Shown: positions 13,119-25,397, counted from the stretch's first letter. The stretch is 64,000 bases of DNA from Microbacterium rhizomatis (GCF_008710745.1 NZ_VYSA01000001.1:682001-746000), one strand, 5' to 3'. Made by a program: numbers and translations. Notes: generated by a model not told the origin, from the sequence alone.

Positions 13119-15200
13119 ATGGTCGATTCACTCGCCGAGACCACGTCCCCGGCGTCGCTGCTGCGTTCGGACCTCGACCAGCTGGGAGTGACACTCCATG
13201 CGGGCGGCGGAACCCTCAGGGTCTGGTCGGCCCACGCGAGGTCGGTGGAGCTCCTGATCTTCGACGACACCGACCTCGACTGGATCACCGATCGCGAGCC
13301 GCTCGCCCCGGTCGGCGGCGACGTGTGGAGCGTGACGACCCCCCTCCTGCGACCGGGGGTGCGCTACGCGATACGCGTCGACGGCCCGCACGAGACCGGC
13401 AACACGTTCAACCCTCGGACGATCCTCGTCGAACCCTATTCGCGCGGGCTCGTCAACGGCGGATTCGACGACTGGCGCTCGGTGGTCGTGGACGGATCGT
13501 TCGATTGGGGCGGAGTGGCAAAGCCGGCGATCCCCCTCGACCGCACGATCATCTACGAAGGCCACCTCAAGGGCCTCTCCAAGCGGCATCCCGACGTTCC
13601 GCCTGCCCTGCACGGGACCTATGCGGGCCTTGCGCATCCCGCGATGATCGAACACTTCCTCACGCTCGGGGTCACGAGCATCGAGCTCCTTCCCGTCCAC
13701 GCGTTCGCCTCCGAGCCGCGCCTCCTCCAGCTCGGCCTCACGAACTACTGGGGCTACAACACACTGAACTTCTTCACCCCGCACGCGGCATACGCCACAG
13801 AGGCGAATCGGCGCGAGGGGCCGGAAGCGGTGCTGCGCGAGTTCAAGGGAATGGTCAAGCTGCTGCACGCGGCCGGGCTCGAGGTGATCCTCGACGTCGT
13901 CTACAACCACACGTCGGAGGAAGCCATCGGGGGTCCGCGCACGAGCCTGCGCGGCATCGACAACCGTGCCTACTACCGCCAGCAGGACGACGGCGCCTAC
14001 ATCGACGTCACCGGGTGCGGCAATTCGGTCAACACGTCAACCGACGCCGCAGCCCGACTGATCCTCGATTCCCTCCGCTATTGGGCGAACGACGTGCAGA
14101 TCGACGGCTTCCGCTTCGATCTGGCGGCGACCCTCGGCCGTGACGCGACGCACGCGTTCACTCCGGAGCATCCCCTGCTGCGTGCGATCATCGACGACCC
14201 CGCCCTCGCGGGGGTCAAGCGGATCGCCGAGCCGTGGGACGTGGGGATGGGCGGCTGGCAGACCGGCAATTTCGGCGAGGGGTGGGCCGAGTGGAACGAC
14301 CGCTACCGCGACCGCGTCCGCAACTTCTGGCTGAGCGACGTCGACTATGCGCGACGTGCGTCGGCGGCACCGGTCGGCATCGGCGGATTCGCCACTCGCC
14401 TCGCCGGCTCATCCAACACGTTCAGCGACGAGCGCGGCCCGCTCGCGAGCGTGAACTTCGTGACCGCCCACGACGGGTTCACGCTTCGCGACCTGGTCAG
14501 CTACGACGTCAAGCACAACATGGGCAACGGCGAGCAGAACCGCGACGGAGCAGACACCAACCGCTCGTTCAACCATGGCGCAGAGGGACCCACCGACGAT
14601 GCCGGCATCCTCTCCGTTCGGCGAAAAGCGATGCGGAACCTCCTGGGCACGCTCCTTCTTTCCGCGGGGGTACCCATGCTGACGGCGGGCGACGAGTTCG
14701 CCCGCTCCCAGCGCGGGAACAACAACGCCTATTGTCACGACTCCTCCCTCACCTGGCTGTCGTGGGACCACGAACCGTGGCAGGAAGACCTGCACCGGCA
14801 CGTGCAGCGCCTCATCAGCCTGCGTCATGAGAACCCCGCGCTTCGCCCGATCCGCTTCGCGCACGAGGACAAGCGGATCCCCAGCGCGTCGTCGATGGAC
14901 TGGTACGACGAGCACGGCGAGACGATGTCCGGCGACCGGTGGACGAGTCCCGCGAACCGGACGCTGCAGTATGTCGCCGCCTCCACCCCTGAGACCGAGG
15001 AGTTCAACCGGATCCTGCTGATCGTGCACGGCACGGAGCAGCCGGTCGAGGTGACCCTCCCGGAAATCGAGGGCGTCATCGCGTACGAATCGCTGTGGTC
15101 GAGCGCGGACGAGCGGCCGACGGACCAGATCACGATCTTCGCGCCCGGCGACACCGTGACCGTAGAGGGTACATCGATGCACCTGTTCCGCGCCACGTGA
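13119..15200 (+). CDS. glgX: Glycogen debranching enzyme GlgX
   Basis: This GH13 isoamylase-type enzyme is predicted to cleave alpha-1,6 branches of glycogen-like glucan. It has an N-terminal CBM48-like domain (GGTLRVWSAHARSVELLIFDD), then the barrel with LDVVYNHT, the nucleophile region DGFRFDLAATLGRD, the acid/base near RIAEPWDVGMGGWQTGNF, and FVTAHDGFTLRDLV. The length of 693 residues fits. The ATG at 13119 starts about 40 residues before the first family strand, and a longer in-frame open region upstream is antisense to the desulfurase gene. It is the first gene of the glgX-glgE-glgB row. Confidence 0.93.
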   Translation: MVDSLAETTSPASLLRSDLDQLGVTLHAGGGTLRVWSAHARSVELLIFDDTDLDWITDREPLAPVGGDVWSVTTPLLRPGVRYAIRVDGPHETGNTFNPRTILVEPYSRGLVNGGFDDWRSVVVDGSFDWGGVAKPAIPLDRTIIYEGHLKGLSKRHPDVPPALHGTYAGLAHPAMIEHFLTLGVTSIELLPVHAFASEPRLLQLGLTNYWGYNTLNFFTPHAAYATEANRREGPEAVLREFKGMVKLLHAAGLEVILDVVYNHTSEEAIGGPRTSLRGIDNRAYYRQQDDGAYIDVTGCGNSVNTSTDAAARLILDSLRYWANDVQIDGFRFDLAATLGRDATHAFTPEHPLLRAIIDDPALAGVKRIAEPWDVGMGGWQTGNFGEGWAEWNDRYRDRVRNFWLSDVDYARRASAAPVGIGGFATRLAGSSNTFSDERGPLASVNFVTAHDGFTLRDLVSYDVKHNMGNGEQNRDGADTNRSFNHGAEGPTDDAGILSVRRKAMRNLLGTLLLSAGVPMLTAGDEFARSQRGNNNAYCHDSSLTWLSWDHEPWQEDLHRHVQRLISLRHENPALRPIRFAHEDKRIPSASSMDWYDEHGETMSGDRWTSPANRTLQYVAASTPETEEFNRILLIVHGTEQPVEVTLPEIEGVIAYESLWSSADERPTDQITIFAPGDTVTVEGTSMHLFRAT

Positions 15201-15246
15201 GTCCCCCATGCTGTGCCGGGCAACCCGTGCGCGGTAGGTTCGTGAG

Positions 15247-17339
15247 GTGGCCACGAAGACGCGTCCTGAGACGCAACGCCCCTGGCGATCGATCTCCCCG
15301 ATTCCCGTCCGCCCCGCTGCGGACCCCCCGTCACTGAGTACCTCACCGAGCGACACGATCACCGGCCGGATCCCGATGGCCCTCGCGGTGCCGTCCGTTC
15401 CGGGCGGCCTCTTCCCTCCCCGTGCGTATGCGGGCGAGGTGGTCCCCTTCCGGGTCACCGCATTCCGCGAGGGGCACGACCTCATCGGCGTGCATGTGCG
15501 TCTGTTCTCACCGAGCGGCGACGAATCGCTGCACCGGCTCCGGCCCCTCCATGACGGATTCGACCGGTGGGAGACCCTCATCGCCCCCACCGAGGAGGGC
15601 GTCTGGTCGTTCCGGTACGAGGCGTTCGCCGACGAATTCGCGACCTGGGAACACGCCGCCGACCTGAAGATCGCCGCGGATGTGGATGCCGCGCTCATGC
15701 GCGAGATCGGAGCGTCGCTGTTCGGCCGCGCCGCCGCCGACGCGGAGCGCCCGCGACCCGAGCGACAGACGCTGGAACGTGCTGCTGCGGCGCTTCGGGA
15801 TGCGTCGATCAGCGACGACACCGCGCTCACGATCGTGCGGGACCCGGCCATCGCCGCGTTCTTCGCGGATCGACCCATCGCTTCGCTCACCACGATCGGG
15901 CCACGCCACGAACTCGTCGTGGAGCGGGAACGGGCCGGGGTCGGGGCCTGGTACGAGTTCTTCCCGCGTTCAGAGGGAGCCAAGCGCCTGAAGTCGGGCG
16001 AGATCAAGAGCGGCACGTTCCGGAGTGCCGCGAAGCGTCTTCCCGCGGTCGCGGCGATGGGCTTCGACGTCCTCTACCTTCCGCCGATCCATCCGATCGG
16101 CCGGCTCAATCGCAAGGGGCCCAACAACACCCTCGACCCCCGCGAGGGTGATCCGGGCAGCCCATGGGCGATCGGCTCGGACGAAGGCGGACACGACACG
16201 GTGCACCCCGAGCTCGGCACGCTCGCCGACTTCCGGGCGTTCGTGCGCGCCGCTCGTGAAGCCGGCATCGAGGTCGCGCTCGATCTGGCGCTCCAGGCCG
16301 CGCCCGATCACCCCTGGGTGACGGCGCATCCCGAGTGGTTCACCACACTGCCGGACGGATCGATCGCGTATGCCGAGAACCCGCCCAAGAAATACCAGGA
16401 CATCTACCCGATCAACTTCGACAACGACCCGGAAGGCATCAGGGCCGAGGTGCTTCGCGTGGTCCGGCATTGGATCGCGCAGGGCGTGCGGATCTTCCGC
16501 GTCGACAACCCGCACACCAAGCCCCTGCAGTTCTGGGAGTGGCTGATCGCGACCGTCGAGGCGGAGAGCCCCGGCGTCGTCTTCCTCGCAGAGGCCTTCA
16601 CCCGTCCCGCTCCCCTGCAAGGACTCGCGATGGCGGGATTCCAGCAGAGCTACACGTACTTCACCTGGCGGAACACGAAGGCGGAGCTCGAAGAGTTCCT
16701 GCGCGCGCTCGCGGAAGACACCGCGGACTTCCTGCGTCCGAACCTCTTCGTCAACACGCCCGACATCCTCACCGAGTACCTCCAGTTCGGCGGCAGGCCC
16801 GCTTACAAGATCCGTGCGGCGCTGGCAGCGACCGGCGCGCCCTCGTACGGCGTGTATGCGGGGTACGAGCTCTACGAGAACGTTGCGCGCCCGGGTTCGG
16901 AAGAGAACATCGACAACGAGAAGTACGAGTACAAGCTCCGGGACTGGGCGGGCGCCGAGGAGCGGGGCGACTCGCTCGCACCGTACCTGACGCGGCTCAA
17001 CGAGATCCGCCGCCAGCATCCCGCGCTCGGTCAGCTGCGCAACCTGCGCGTGCACTGGAGCGACGACGACGCGATCCTCGTGTTCTCAAAGCATCTGGAT
17101 GCCTCGGTCTCGCCGAGCGGGCAGCCCGACACGATCATCGTCGTCGCGAACGTGGATCCTCACTCGGTGCGCCAGACCATGATCCACCTGGATACGACCC
17201 TCTGGGGGATCGCCCCGGGCGAGCCCTACGAGGTGGAGGAGCTGATCACGGGGGCGGTCTGGACCTGGGCCGACCACAACTTCGTCCGGCTCGATGCGTT
17301 CAACGAGCCCGTGCACATCCTCTACGTCAGGAAGACGCC

Positions 17340-17343
<4 letters not shown>
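15247..17343 (+). CDS. glgE: Maltosyltransferase GlgE (alpha-1,4-glucan:maltose-1-phosphate)
   Basis: GlgE extends alpha-1,4-glucans by two glucose units from maltose 1-phosphate. The GH13_3 features are present: an all-beta N-domain, FDVLYLPPIHPIG, KGPNNTL with the GSDEGGHD loop, and the nucleophile in RIFRVDNPHTKPLQFWEW near residue 419. VVFLAEAFTRP follows with the acid/base. The length of 698 residues matches the family (~660-700). Its ATGA overlap with glgB implies translational coupling. The maltose-1-phosphate source (GlgM or TreS-Pep2) is not in this window. Confidence 0.95.
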
Positions 17344-19520
<2,177 letters not shown>

Positions 19521-19522
19521 CG

Positions 19523-19576
19523 TGAGCCGCGAACGCATCACCGCGCGCTCCGGCCGCAGTGATGCGTTCCGGCTCA
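19523..19576. terminator. Bidirectional hairpin between convergent glgB and the thioredoxin-TPR gene
   Basis: A long near-perfect inverted repeat starts three bases after the glgB stop. The left arm is 19523-19541 (begins TGAGCCG, ends GCATCAC) and the right arm is 19559-19576. They pair over 18 bases with one bulged C and a 17-base loop. The right arm contains the stop codon of the gene arriving on the minus strand. Neither side has a clear U-run, which is usual for high-GC actinobacterial terminators. The convergent position supports a shared terminator. Confidence 0.7.
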
Positions 19577-20524
19577 GAACAACAGCGACGCCAGCTGCCC
19601 CCGCGCTCGGATGACGCGCGGGTCGGCGTCGCCGACGAGCGCGAACAGCTCGAGCAGGCGCTCGCGCACGGGCGCGCGCTCAGGGTCCGGGAGAGCGGCG
19701 AACAGCTCGAGGAGACGACCGAACGCATCCTCGACGTGGCCGCCGGTCATGTCCAGGTCGGCCGCGGCGAGCTGCGCGGGGATCTCGAGAGGGTTCGCGG
19801 CGGCGGCGTCGCGTACGGCCTGAGGATCGGCTTCTTGCACGCGCGCCAGCAGGCGCACCTGGCCGAGGCCCGCGCGTGCGTCGGCATCGCGAGGGTTTTC
19901 GGCGAGGGCGCGCTCGTACGCACTCACGGCCCGGACGTAGTCGCCCGCCTCGATCGCGTCGAAGGCCTCGGCGTGGAGCGGCGGAAGCTCCGGCTCCTCC
20001 GGAGCAGTAGCAGGCCCGCCCTCATCGCCGGAGACGGAAGCGGTGCCGGTCACGCCCTGCTGGGCAGCGATCTGCAGCAGCTGGGCGAACACCTCTCGCA
20101 CCTGCTGCTCGGGAACCGCACCCGTGAACATCGGCACCGGCTGACCGGCCACGAGGGCGACCACGAGCGGGATGGACTGCGCACGGAACGCCTGTGACAG
20201 CTGCGGGTTGGCGTCGACGTCGACTTTGGCCAGCACGATGCGGCCGCCGAGCTCGCGCACGACCTTCTCGAGGATCGGGCTCAACTGCTTGCAGGGGCCG
20301 CACCACTCCGCCCACAGATCGACGACGATCGGCACGACCCGCGACAGCTCCAGCACCTGAGGGAAGGTCGCGTCGGTGACATCCAGGACGAGCGACGGGA
20401 CGGATGCTTCCGCTCCGGCCGGCCCCGCAGTGCCCTCGGCAGTCGCGGGAGGCTGCGGCCGATTGCGGAGCGACGACAGATCGACGGCGCCGCGCAGAAC
20501 GGCACCGGGGGCGGGATCGGTCAC
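19574..20524 (-). CDS. Thioredoxin-TPR protein (YbbN/CnoX-like)
   Basis: This 316-residue protein joins an N-terminal thioredoxin fold to tetratricopeptide-like helices. The redox motif DLWAEWCGPCKQL lies near residue 75, with the cis-proline in QSIPLVVAL. From about residue 200 helical repeats follow (AFDAIEAGDYVRAVSAYERALAENPRDADARAGL), as in YbbN/CnoX co-chaperones. Unlike E. coli YbbN, which has a non-standard motif, both cysteines are present, so oxidoreductase activity is plausible. The GTG at 20524 overlaps the upstream stop as GTGA. Confidence 0.88.
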   Translation of the reverse strand: MTDPAPGAVLRGAVDLSSLRNRPQPPATAEGTAGPAGAEASVPSLVLDVTDATFPQVLELSRVVPIVVDLWAEWCGPCKQLSPILEKVVRELGGRIVLAKVDVDANPQLSQAFRAQSIPLVVALVAGQPVPMFTGAVPEQQVREVFAQLLQIAAQQGVTGTASVSGDEGGPATAPEEPELPPLHAEAFDAIEAGDYVRAVSAYERALAENPRDADARAGLGQVRLLARVQEADPQAVRDAAAANPLEIPAQLAAADLDMTGGHVEDAFGRLLELFAALPDPERAPVRERLLELFALVGDADPRVIRARGQLASLLF

Positions 20525-22356
20525 GGGATCACCTTTGCGTCGAGGGGGTTGGAGGAATAGCCGAGCAGTCGGATCTTCTCCGTCGAGCCTTGACCAGGCA
20601 CGTAGAAGAACAGCTGATCGCTGTACGTCGTGGTGAAGCCGGTGGAGGACTGCTCGGCACCGGCCAGCGTCTTGACCATGGCGTTGTTGTTCGCCTTGAT
20701 GACCGCATCGGCGTTCGTGGGCTTCACTGTGTCGATCTCGTTGACGTTCACCGCGACGATCGCGCCGCTCTCGAGAGTGGCCAGCGCCAGGGGCGCCTGC
20801 GATCCGGCGGTGGATTCGAACGTCAGGCTTCCCGTGGAGGCGGCGGTCTGGTTGAACGAGTCGAGTCGCTTCTGGCGGTCTGCGGCGATCGACGCACGGA
20901 ACTGGTCGCCCTCCGCGACGAACTGCGACGCGTAGGCGCTGTCGGCGCCCTTGTTCAGAACGTCCGCGTAGGCTGCCGCGAGCTCCTCCGGAGCCATCAC
21001 GAGGAACGACGAATCCGGTGGCACCTGGCTCGCTCCGACGTACTCCGCTGCCAGGTCGGGCATCTGCGTCGCCGCTTCGAGCGTCGACAGGTAGGACAGC
21101 TTGTACGGCGACCATGCGTCCTTCTGCGTGAGCAGCATGATGCTGGCGGTCTTGTCTGCCGCGTCATCGACGACGGCCATCACCGTGCGCGGCCAGCCGT
21201 CGACCGCCTGGGGCAGCACGATCCGGAGCGAGCTGGTCGGGATGGCGGCGAGTGAGGCGAAGTCGGGGATCCCGCCGCGCAGCTTGTAATTGGTCGCGCG
21301 CTCGGCAAGGACGGCACCGTCCAGTCGTGAGGACGCGAGCGTCTCGTCGCGCTTGCCATCGGCATCCGCGACGGTCTGGGCGATCCTGGTCAGGATGCGG
21401 TCGGCCTGGGCGGTGGTGACCGCAGGCGGCTTCTGCCCCTCGGGCACGATCACGCTCTGGGTCGGGGACGGAGTCGGACTGCCCGCAAAATCCGGCCACG
21501 AGTCGGCGGAGCATCCCGACAACAGCAGTGCGGAGACGGCAACGACGGGTACAACGGTGAACGCACGCCGCCGAGTGAGTGCACGCTGTCGGGTTCCCGC
21601 CGAGATGACGCCCTTGTCCGCGCCCTCCACGGCGAGATCGATCGGCTCTGTGACAGGCATCGGAAGGCCCTTGCGTCGCGGACCGCGAGATCGCCGCACG
21701 TGCCGGATGCCAAGGATGTAGAGGATCACCCCGACGACCATCAGGATGCCGCCGCCGAGGATCAGCGGACCCGCCCAGGGGGTGGCGTTGCCCACCGCCC
21801 AGGACACCGACACCTGCGACGGCGCAGGTGCCGTGCCGTCGGTGGCCACCAGGACGCTCATGGTGTCGGGGAGCTGGAGGGGCGCGATGAGCACGCCGTC
21901 CTGCTGGAACTCGTCCAGCCACAGATCCGATCCGACGGGGCTCCGCTGCGCGGTAGCGGTGGTCGTCTGGCTGGAGTCCGTTGGGCTCGCGCTCGGCGAC
22001 GGGCTGGAACTCGCGGCCGGTGCCGCCTCGGGCTCGGTGTCGGTCGTGACGACCTGCCCGTCGGTGCCCAGCGTGACCGCCTCGTAGGCGGAATCGGCGA
22101 GCCAGGCCTTCATGTCGGCGGTGCGGCCGTAGGAGGCGAAGATCGTGCCGTCTCCCTCCGCCCGCAGCGTCTGCGAGCCGGGGAGCTTGTTGAGGACGGC
22201 CCCGTCGATGAGGATGTACGGCGCCTGTTCGGCGGAGATCGTTGCAGTCTCGGTCTTGGGTCCTTGAAACACCGTGCGCTGCGCGATGCCCCCGCCGATC
22301 ATCACGGCGGCGAGCACGAACGCAGCGACCGCCCACACGAAACGCACGTATAACAC
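20521..22356 (-). CDS. Large envelope protein of unknown function
   Basis: No family is recognised with confidence. The 611-residue protein has a first membrane segment at residues 5-25, an extracytoplasmic stretch including a Ser/Pro/Thr-rich linker near 105-125, and a second membrane segment (LILGGGILMVVGVILYILGI) near 195-215. After a basic loop, a third hydrophobic segment ends in an internal lipobox-like LLLSGCSAD. About 320 polar residues follow, likely outside the cell. It could be two ancestral genes (membrane protein plus lipoprotein) fused into one. Its stop overlaps the start of the thioredoxin-TPR gene, so the pair may act in envelope biogenesis. Confidence 0.7.
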   Translation of the reverse strand: MLYVRFVWAVAAFVLAAVMIGGGIAQRTVFQGPKTETATISAEQAPYILIDGAVLNKLPGSQTLRAEGDGTIFASYGRTADMKAWLADSAYEAVTLGTDGQVVTTDTEPEAAPAASSSPSPSASPTDSSQTTTATAQRSPVGSDLWLDEFQQDGVLIAPLQLPDTMSVLVATDGTAPAPSQVSVSWAVGNATPWAGPLILGGGILMVVGVILYILGIRHVRRSRGPRRKGLPMPVTEPIDLAVEGADKGVISAGTRQRALTRRRAFTVVPVVAVSALLLSGCSADSWPDFAGSPTPSPTQSVIVPEGQKPPAVTTAQADRILTRIAQTVADADGKRDETLASSRLDGAVLAERATNYKLRGGIPDFASLAAIPTSSLRIVLPQAVDGWPRTVMAVVDDAADKTASIMLLTQKDAWSPYKLSYLSTLEAATQMPDLAAEYVGASQVPPDSSFLVMAPEELAAAYADVLNKGADSAYASQFVAEGDQFRASIAADRQKRLDSFNQTAASTGSLTFESTAGSQAPLALATLESGAIVAVNVNEIDTVKPTNADAVIKANNNAMVKTLAGAEQSSTGFTTTYSDQLFFYVPGQGSTEKIRLLGYSSNPLDAKVIP

Positions 22357-22524
22357 CTCTCAGAGATCCGCGATAGAGCAGGCGGATCGTCGACTCGACG
22401 TTCCAGACTAGCGAAGACCAGCTGAAAACAGCCCGGGAAGCGCCATTCCCGGACCTGGACGTGTTGTGTGCGTATCCTGACGTGACATGTCCACAGATCT
22501 TGCCGAGAACGCAGGGAGCTCTTC

Positions 22525-23577
22525 GTGAAGGTTCAGAACCCGTTCGGCGTCGCGTTCGTCGCGACTCTCGGCGTCGGTCTGGGGCTGCTGTTCATCAGCA
22601 GCGTCACGACTCTCTCCACGATCCTGCTGTATGTCGGCACGGCCCTGTTCGTCTCCCTCGGACTCGAGCCGATCGTGGCGTTCCTGGAACGCCGCAAGCT
22701 GAAGCGTTGGCTCGCGGTGCTCATCACGATCCTCGCCGTGCTCGCCCTTTTCGCGGGAATCGTCCTGCTCGTCGTCCCGATCATCGCGGGCCAGATCAGC
22801 CAATTGGTCGCCGCGATCACGGAGTTCATCGCGAGCAACCCCAACATCGACGACTTCAAGAACTGGGCACAGGGTGTGTTCCCGAATCTCGACGTGAATG
22901 CCGTGGTCGCCTACGTGCAGGACTTCGTCGCCCACCTCGACGTGGGATCCATCGGCCAGGGCGTGCTCGAGGTGGGTGCATCCATCCTGTCGGGGTTTGC
23001 CGGGGCCTTCGTGATCCTGATCCTCACGATCTACTTCACAGCTTCCACCCCGTCGCTGAAGGCTGCCGTCTACCAGCTGGTTCCGGCATCCAAGCGCGCT
23101 CGATTCATCGATCTGGCCGAGCAGATCACCGACTCGGTCGGGTACTACGTCATGGGTCAGGTGGGCCTCGGCGTCATCAACGGGGTGCTCAGCGCGATCT
23201 TCCTGTCGATCATCGGCGCACCGTTCCCCGCGGTGCTGGCCGTCATCGCCTTCTTCTTCTCGCTCATTCCGCTCGTGGGCACGCTCATCGGCTCGGCGAT
23301 CATCGTGCTGACCTGCCTCATCCCCGGGCTGGGATCGCCGACCACTGCGCTCATCGCGGCGATCTACTATCTGATCTACATGCAGCTGGAGGCCTACGTG
23401 GTCTCGCCGCGGGTGATGAACCGCGCGGTCTCGGTCCCCGGCGCGGTCGTCGTGATCGCCGCCCTCGCGGGAGGGTCCCTGCTCGGACTGCTGGGTGCCC
23501 TCATCGCCATCCCTGTGGCGGCGAGCGTGCTCATCATCTACCGACAGGTCGTCATCCCGCGCATGAACGAGCGATGA
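22525..23577 (+). CDS. AI-2E family transporter (PerM-like permease)
   Basis: This 350-residue integral membrane protein has about seven or eight hydrophobic segments. N-terminal paired helices are followed by a soluble region (residues ~95-150) and a C-terminal bundle containing the conserved stretch FFFSLIPLVGTLIGSAI and the family ending region LGLLGALIAIPVAASVLIIYRQV. The family name reflects one member that exports autoinducer-2. Other members are ion antiporters, so the substrate here is open. The ATG at 22525 lies four bases after GGAGCTC, a usable ribosome-binding site. A CCGGGAA/TTCCCGG hairpin lies ~75 bases upstream. Confidence 0.85.
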   Translation: MKVQNPFGVAFVATLGVGLGLLFISSVTTLSTILLYVGTALFVSLGLEPIVAFLERRKLKRWLAVLITILAVLALFAGIVLLVVPIIAGQISQLVAAITEFIASNPNIDDFKNWAQGVFPNLDVNAVVAYVQDFVAHLDVGSIGQGVLEVGASILSGFAGAFVILILTIYFTASTPSLKAAVYQLVPASKRARFIDLAEQITDSVGYYVMGQVGLGVINGVLSAIFLSIIGAPFPAVLAVIAFFFSLIPLVGTLIGSAIIVLTCLIPGLGSPTTALIAAIYYLIYMQLEAYVVSPRVMNRAVSVPGAVVVIAALAGGSLLGLLGALIAIPVAASVLIIYRQVVIPRMNER

Positions 23578-23589
23578 TCCGAGACCGGA

Positions 23590-24300
23590 CTACTCGTCCC
23601 ATTCCGTGGGCAGCGGCAGCGCGGCGGGGTTGACCGCCGCCACGATCTCGGTGAGCACGCGCCGGGTCTGCTGCTCGCCGACCCACAGGTGCTTGCCCCC
23701 TTCGACAGGAATGAGCACGGCCTCGGGTACCGACGCGAACCGCTCCGCCGCGGCATCCGGTCGCAGGTAGTCGTCGAATTCCGGGATCAGCGCGATCAGC
23801 CGGCGCCGGTCGCCGTCCCACGCGGCGATGTCGACGTCGGTCGCACGGTGCAGCGGCGGCGACAGCAGGATCGCACCCTCGATGTCGTGGTCGCGCCCGT
23901 ACTTCAGCGCCAGCTCGGTGCCGAAGGACCACCCGACGATCCACGGGTGCGGCAGATCGCGCTCGCGCACGAAGTCCATCGCCGCGGCGACGTCGAAGGC
24001 TTCGGCGCGACCACCGTCGAAAGCGCCGTCGCTGACGCCCCGGGGCGAGGCCGTCCCGCGGGTGTTGAACCGGAGCACGGCCAGGTCGGCGAGGGCGGGC
24101 AGCCGCGCGGCGGCCTTGCGGAAGATGTGCGAGTCCATGAAGCCCCCGGCCGTGGGGAGCGGATGCAGGGTCACCAGGGTGGCCACAGGTTCCGCCAGGA
24201 CCGGACGCGCCAGTTCGCCGACGAGACGCAGACCGTCGAGGGTCTCGAGTTCGATGTCTTCGCGAAGTGCGGGCAGCTGCATCGGGCCACGAATCTCCAT
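23590..24300 (-). CDS. Alpha/beta hydrolase
   Basis: This 236-residue protein has the single-domain alpha/beta-hydrolase order: VATLVTLHPLPTAGG oxyanion region, LRFNTRGTASPRG, a nucleophile elbow region GWSFGTELALKYG near residue 128, and a C-terminal histidine in PVEGGKHLWVGEQQ. The nucleophile sits in G-W-S-F-G, matching G-x-S-x-G, so the enzyme looks competent. It resembles short carboxylesterase/dienelactone hydrolase-like proteins. The ATG at 24300 follows the upstream stop by one base (TGACATG), indicating coupling with the small zinc-finger protein before it. Confidence 0.82.
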   Translation of the reverse strand: MEIRGPMQLPALREDIELETLDGLRLVGELARPVLAEPVATLVTLHPLPTAGGFMDSHIFRKAAARLPALADLAVLRFNTRGTASPRGVSDGAFDGGRAEAFDVAAAMDFVRERDLPHPWIVGWSFGTELALKYGRDHDIEGAILLSPPLHRATDVDIAAWDGDRRRLIALIPEFDDYLRPDAAAERFASVPEAVLIPVEGGKHLWVGEQQTRRVLTEIVAAVNPAALPLPTEWDE

Positions 24301-24301
24301 G

Positions 24302-24586
24302 TCAGGCGATCCTCCAGCAGTGCGTGTGCCAGTGCCGCCGGGCGGCGAGGTCGGCATCCGGGCCCAGCACCCCATCGGCGCGCCAGGTCACCAGATGTGC
24401 GACGCCGGGCTCGACGGTGCGCCCGCAGCCGGGGCAGATGTACGCCTTCGTGGCCTGGGCACCCGAGACCGGTTGGACGATCCATTCCGTTCCGCGCCGC
24501 ACCTCGGTGCGTTTCCAGCCGGCGAGCAGACGCTCGAAGGAGTCGTCGCCCCCCGCATTCGAGCGGTGACGGTGTGAACGAGGCAT
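24302..24586 (-). CDS. Small zinc-finger-like protein
   Basis: This 94-residue protein has a probable metal site: ICPGCGR (Cys-x2-Cys), then a conserved His in VAHLVTW, then RRHWHTHCW. The arrangement resembles a degenerate HNH/treble-clef finger. The function is unknown, and a DNA- or RNA-binding role would be a guess. The N-terminus is short and basic (MPRSHRHRS). The ATG at 24586 is chosen because upstream in-frame sequence is antisense to the next gene and low in complexity. Homologous small proteins are often called ATP/GTP-binding, for which I see no motif. Confidence 0.65.
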   Translation of the reverse strand: MPRSHRHRSNAGGDDSFERLLAGWKRTEVRRGTEWIVQPVSGAQATKAYICPGCGRTVEPGVAHLVTWRADGVLGPDADLAARRHWHTHCWRIA

Positions 24587-24596
24587 GAGGTGCCCG

Positions 24597-25337
24597 CTAC
24601 CACCAGTTGTTCGAGATCCAGAACGAATAGGCCCCTGCCCAGCTCCCGTAGCGGCCGACCGCGTAGCCGGTTCCCCAGCGGAGATTGTCGACGGGGTCGT
24701 AGCCGTTACCGGGGACCTTGCTGCAGGGCAATGCCTGCACGAGACCGCACGCCCCCGATGAGCTGTTGGTCGCGTTCGGGTTCCAGCCACTCTCGTGGCT
24801 GACGATGTAGTCGACATAGCCCCAGTCGCTCTGCGCGATTCCCGCAGCCGTCATCCAGTCTGCCGAGCTTCCACCTCCGGTATAGAGCGGAATGGATGCC
24901 TGAGCGCCGCCGTTGCCGCTGTCCGAGCCCGATCCTGAGCTGGAACTCGACGCGGATGGCTCGGGCGTCGGCGTGGGCTTCGGGGTGACGTACACCTCGT
25001 AGTTGCCGCGCTCCAGATCGACTGCGGCGGCAGCCTGACCGGCCGCGTACCCCGCGGCGAACTGCTGGCTGTCGCTCATCGCACTCGAATAGAGCGAGAC
25101 GGCGGCGGGCTCGTCCGCGCTCGCGCCGGCGAGGGCCACGCCCGTCGGCCCGACGTACGCTGCCGCGAAACCGACGACGGCGAAGGCCGCGAAGGCCGCG
25201 AGCACTCCGCGACGCCGCCCCCATCGAGGAGTCGGTGGGCCGCTCCTCGGAGCAGACGCCGACTGCCGTGAGCGGCGTGAGGCATCTCGGTTCGCCCGTC
25301 GGGATGGCGCAGGCATCATCTCGTTACCGGAAGTCAC
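24597..25337 (-). CDS. Secreted transglycosylase-like (SLT/Rpf-type) protein
   Basis: This 246-residue protein has a basic N-terminus and one signal-anchor helix (residues ~45-65), then an Ala/Ser/Pro-rich linker (VTPKPTPTPEPS). The C-terminal lysozyme-like domain contains VDYIVSHESGWNPNATNSSSGACGLVQALPC and ends YSFWISNNWW. The HESGWNP glutamate followed by S-S-GACGLVQ is typical of goose-lysozyme-like transglycosylases that cleave peptidoglycan glycan strands. The GTG at 25337 and ATGs at 25319 and 25316 are all possible starts. It follows the DivIVA-like gene by 60 bases. Confidence 0.8.
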   Translation of the reverse strand: MTSGNEMMPAPSRRANRDASRRSRQSASAPRSGPPTPRWGRRRGVLAAFAAFAVVGFAAAYVGPTGVALAGASADEPAAVSLYSSAMSDSQQFAAGYAAGQAAAAVDLERGNYEVYVTPKPTPTPEPSASSSSSGSGSDSGNGGAQASIPLYTGGGSSADWMTAAGIAQSDWGYVDYIVSHESGWNPNATNSSSGACGLVQALPCSKVPGNGYDPVDNLRWGTGYAVGRYGSWAGAYSFWISNNWW

Positions 25338-25397
25338 AGTAGAGCGAGTCTACCCAGACCTGGGCGAGGCCGCCATCCGTGCCTCCGGGGAGGGTCG

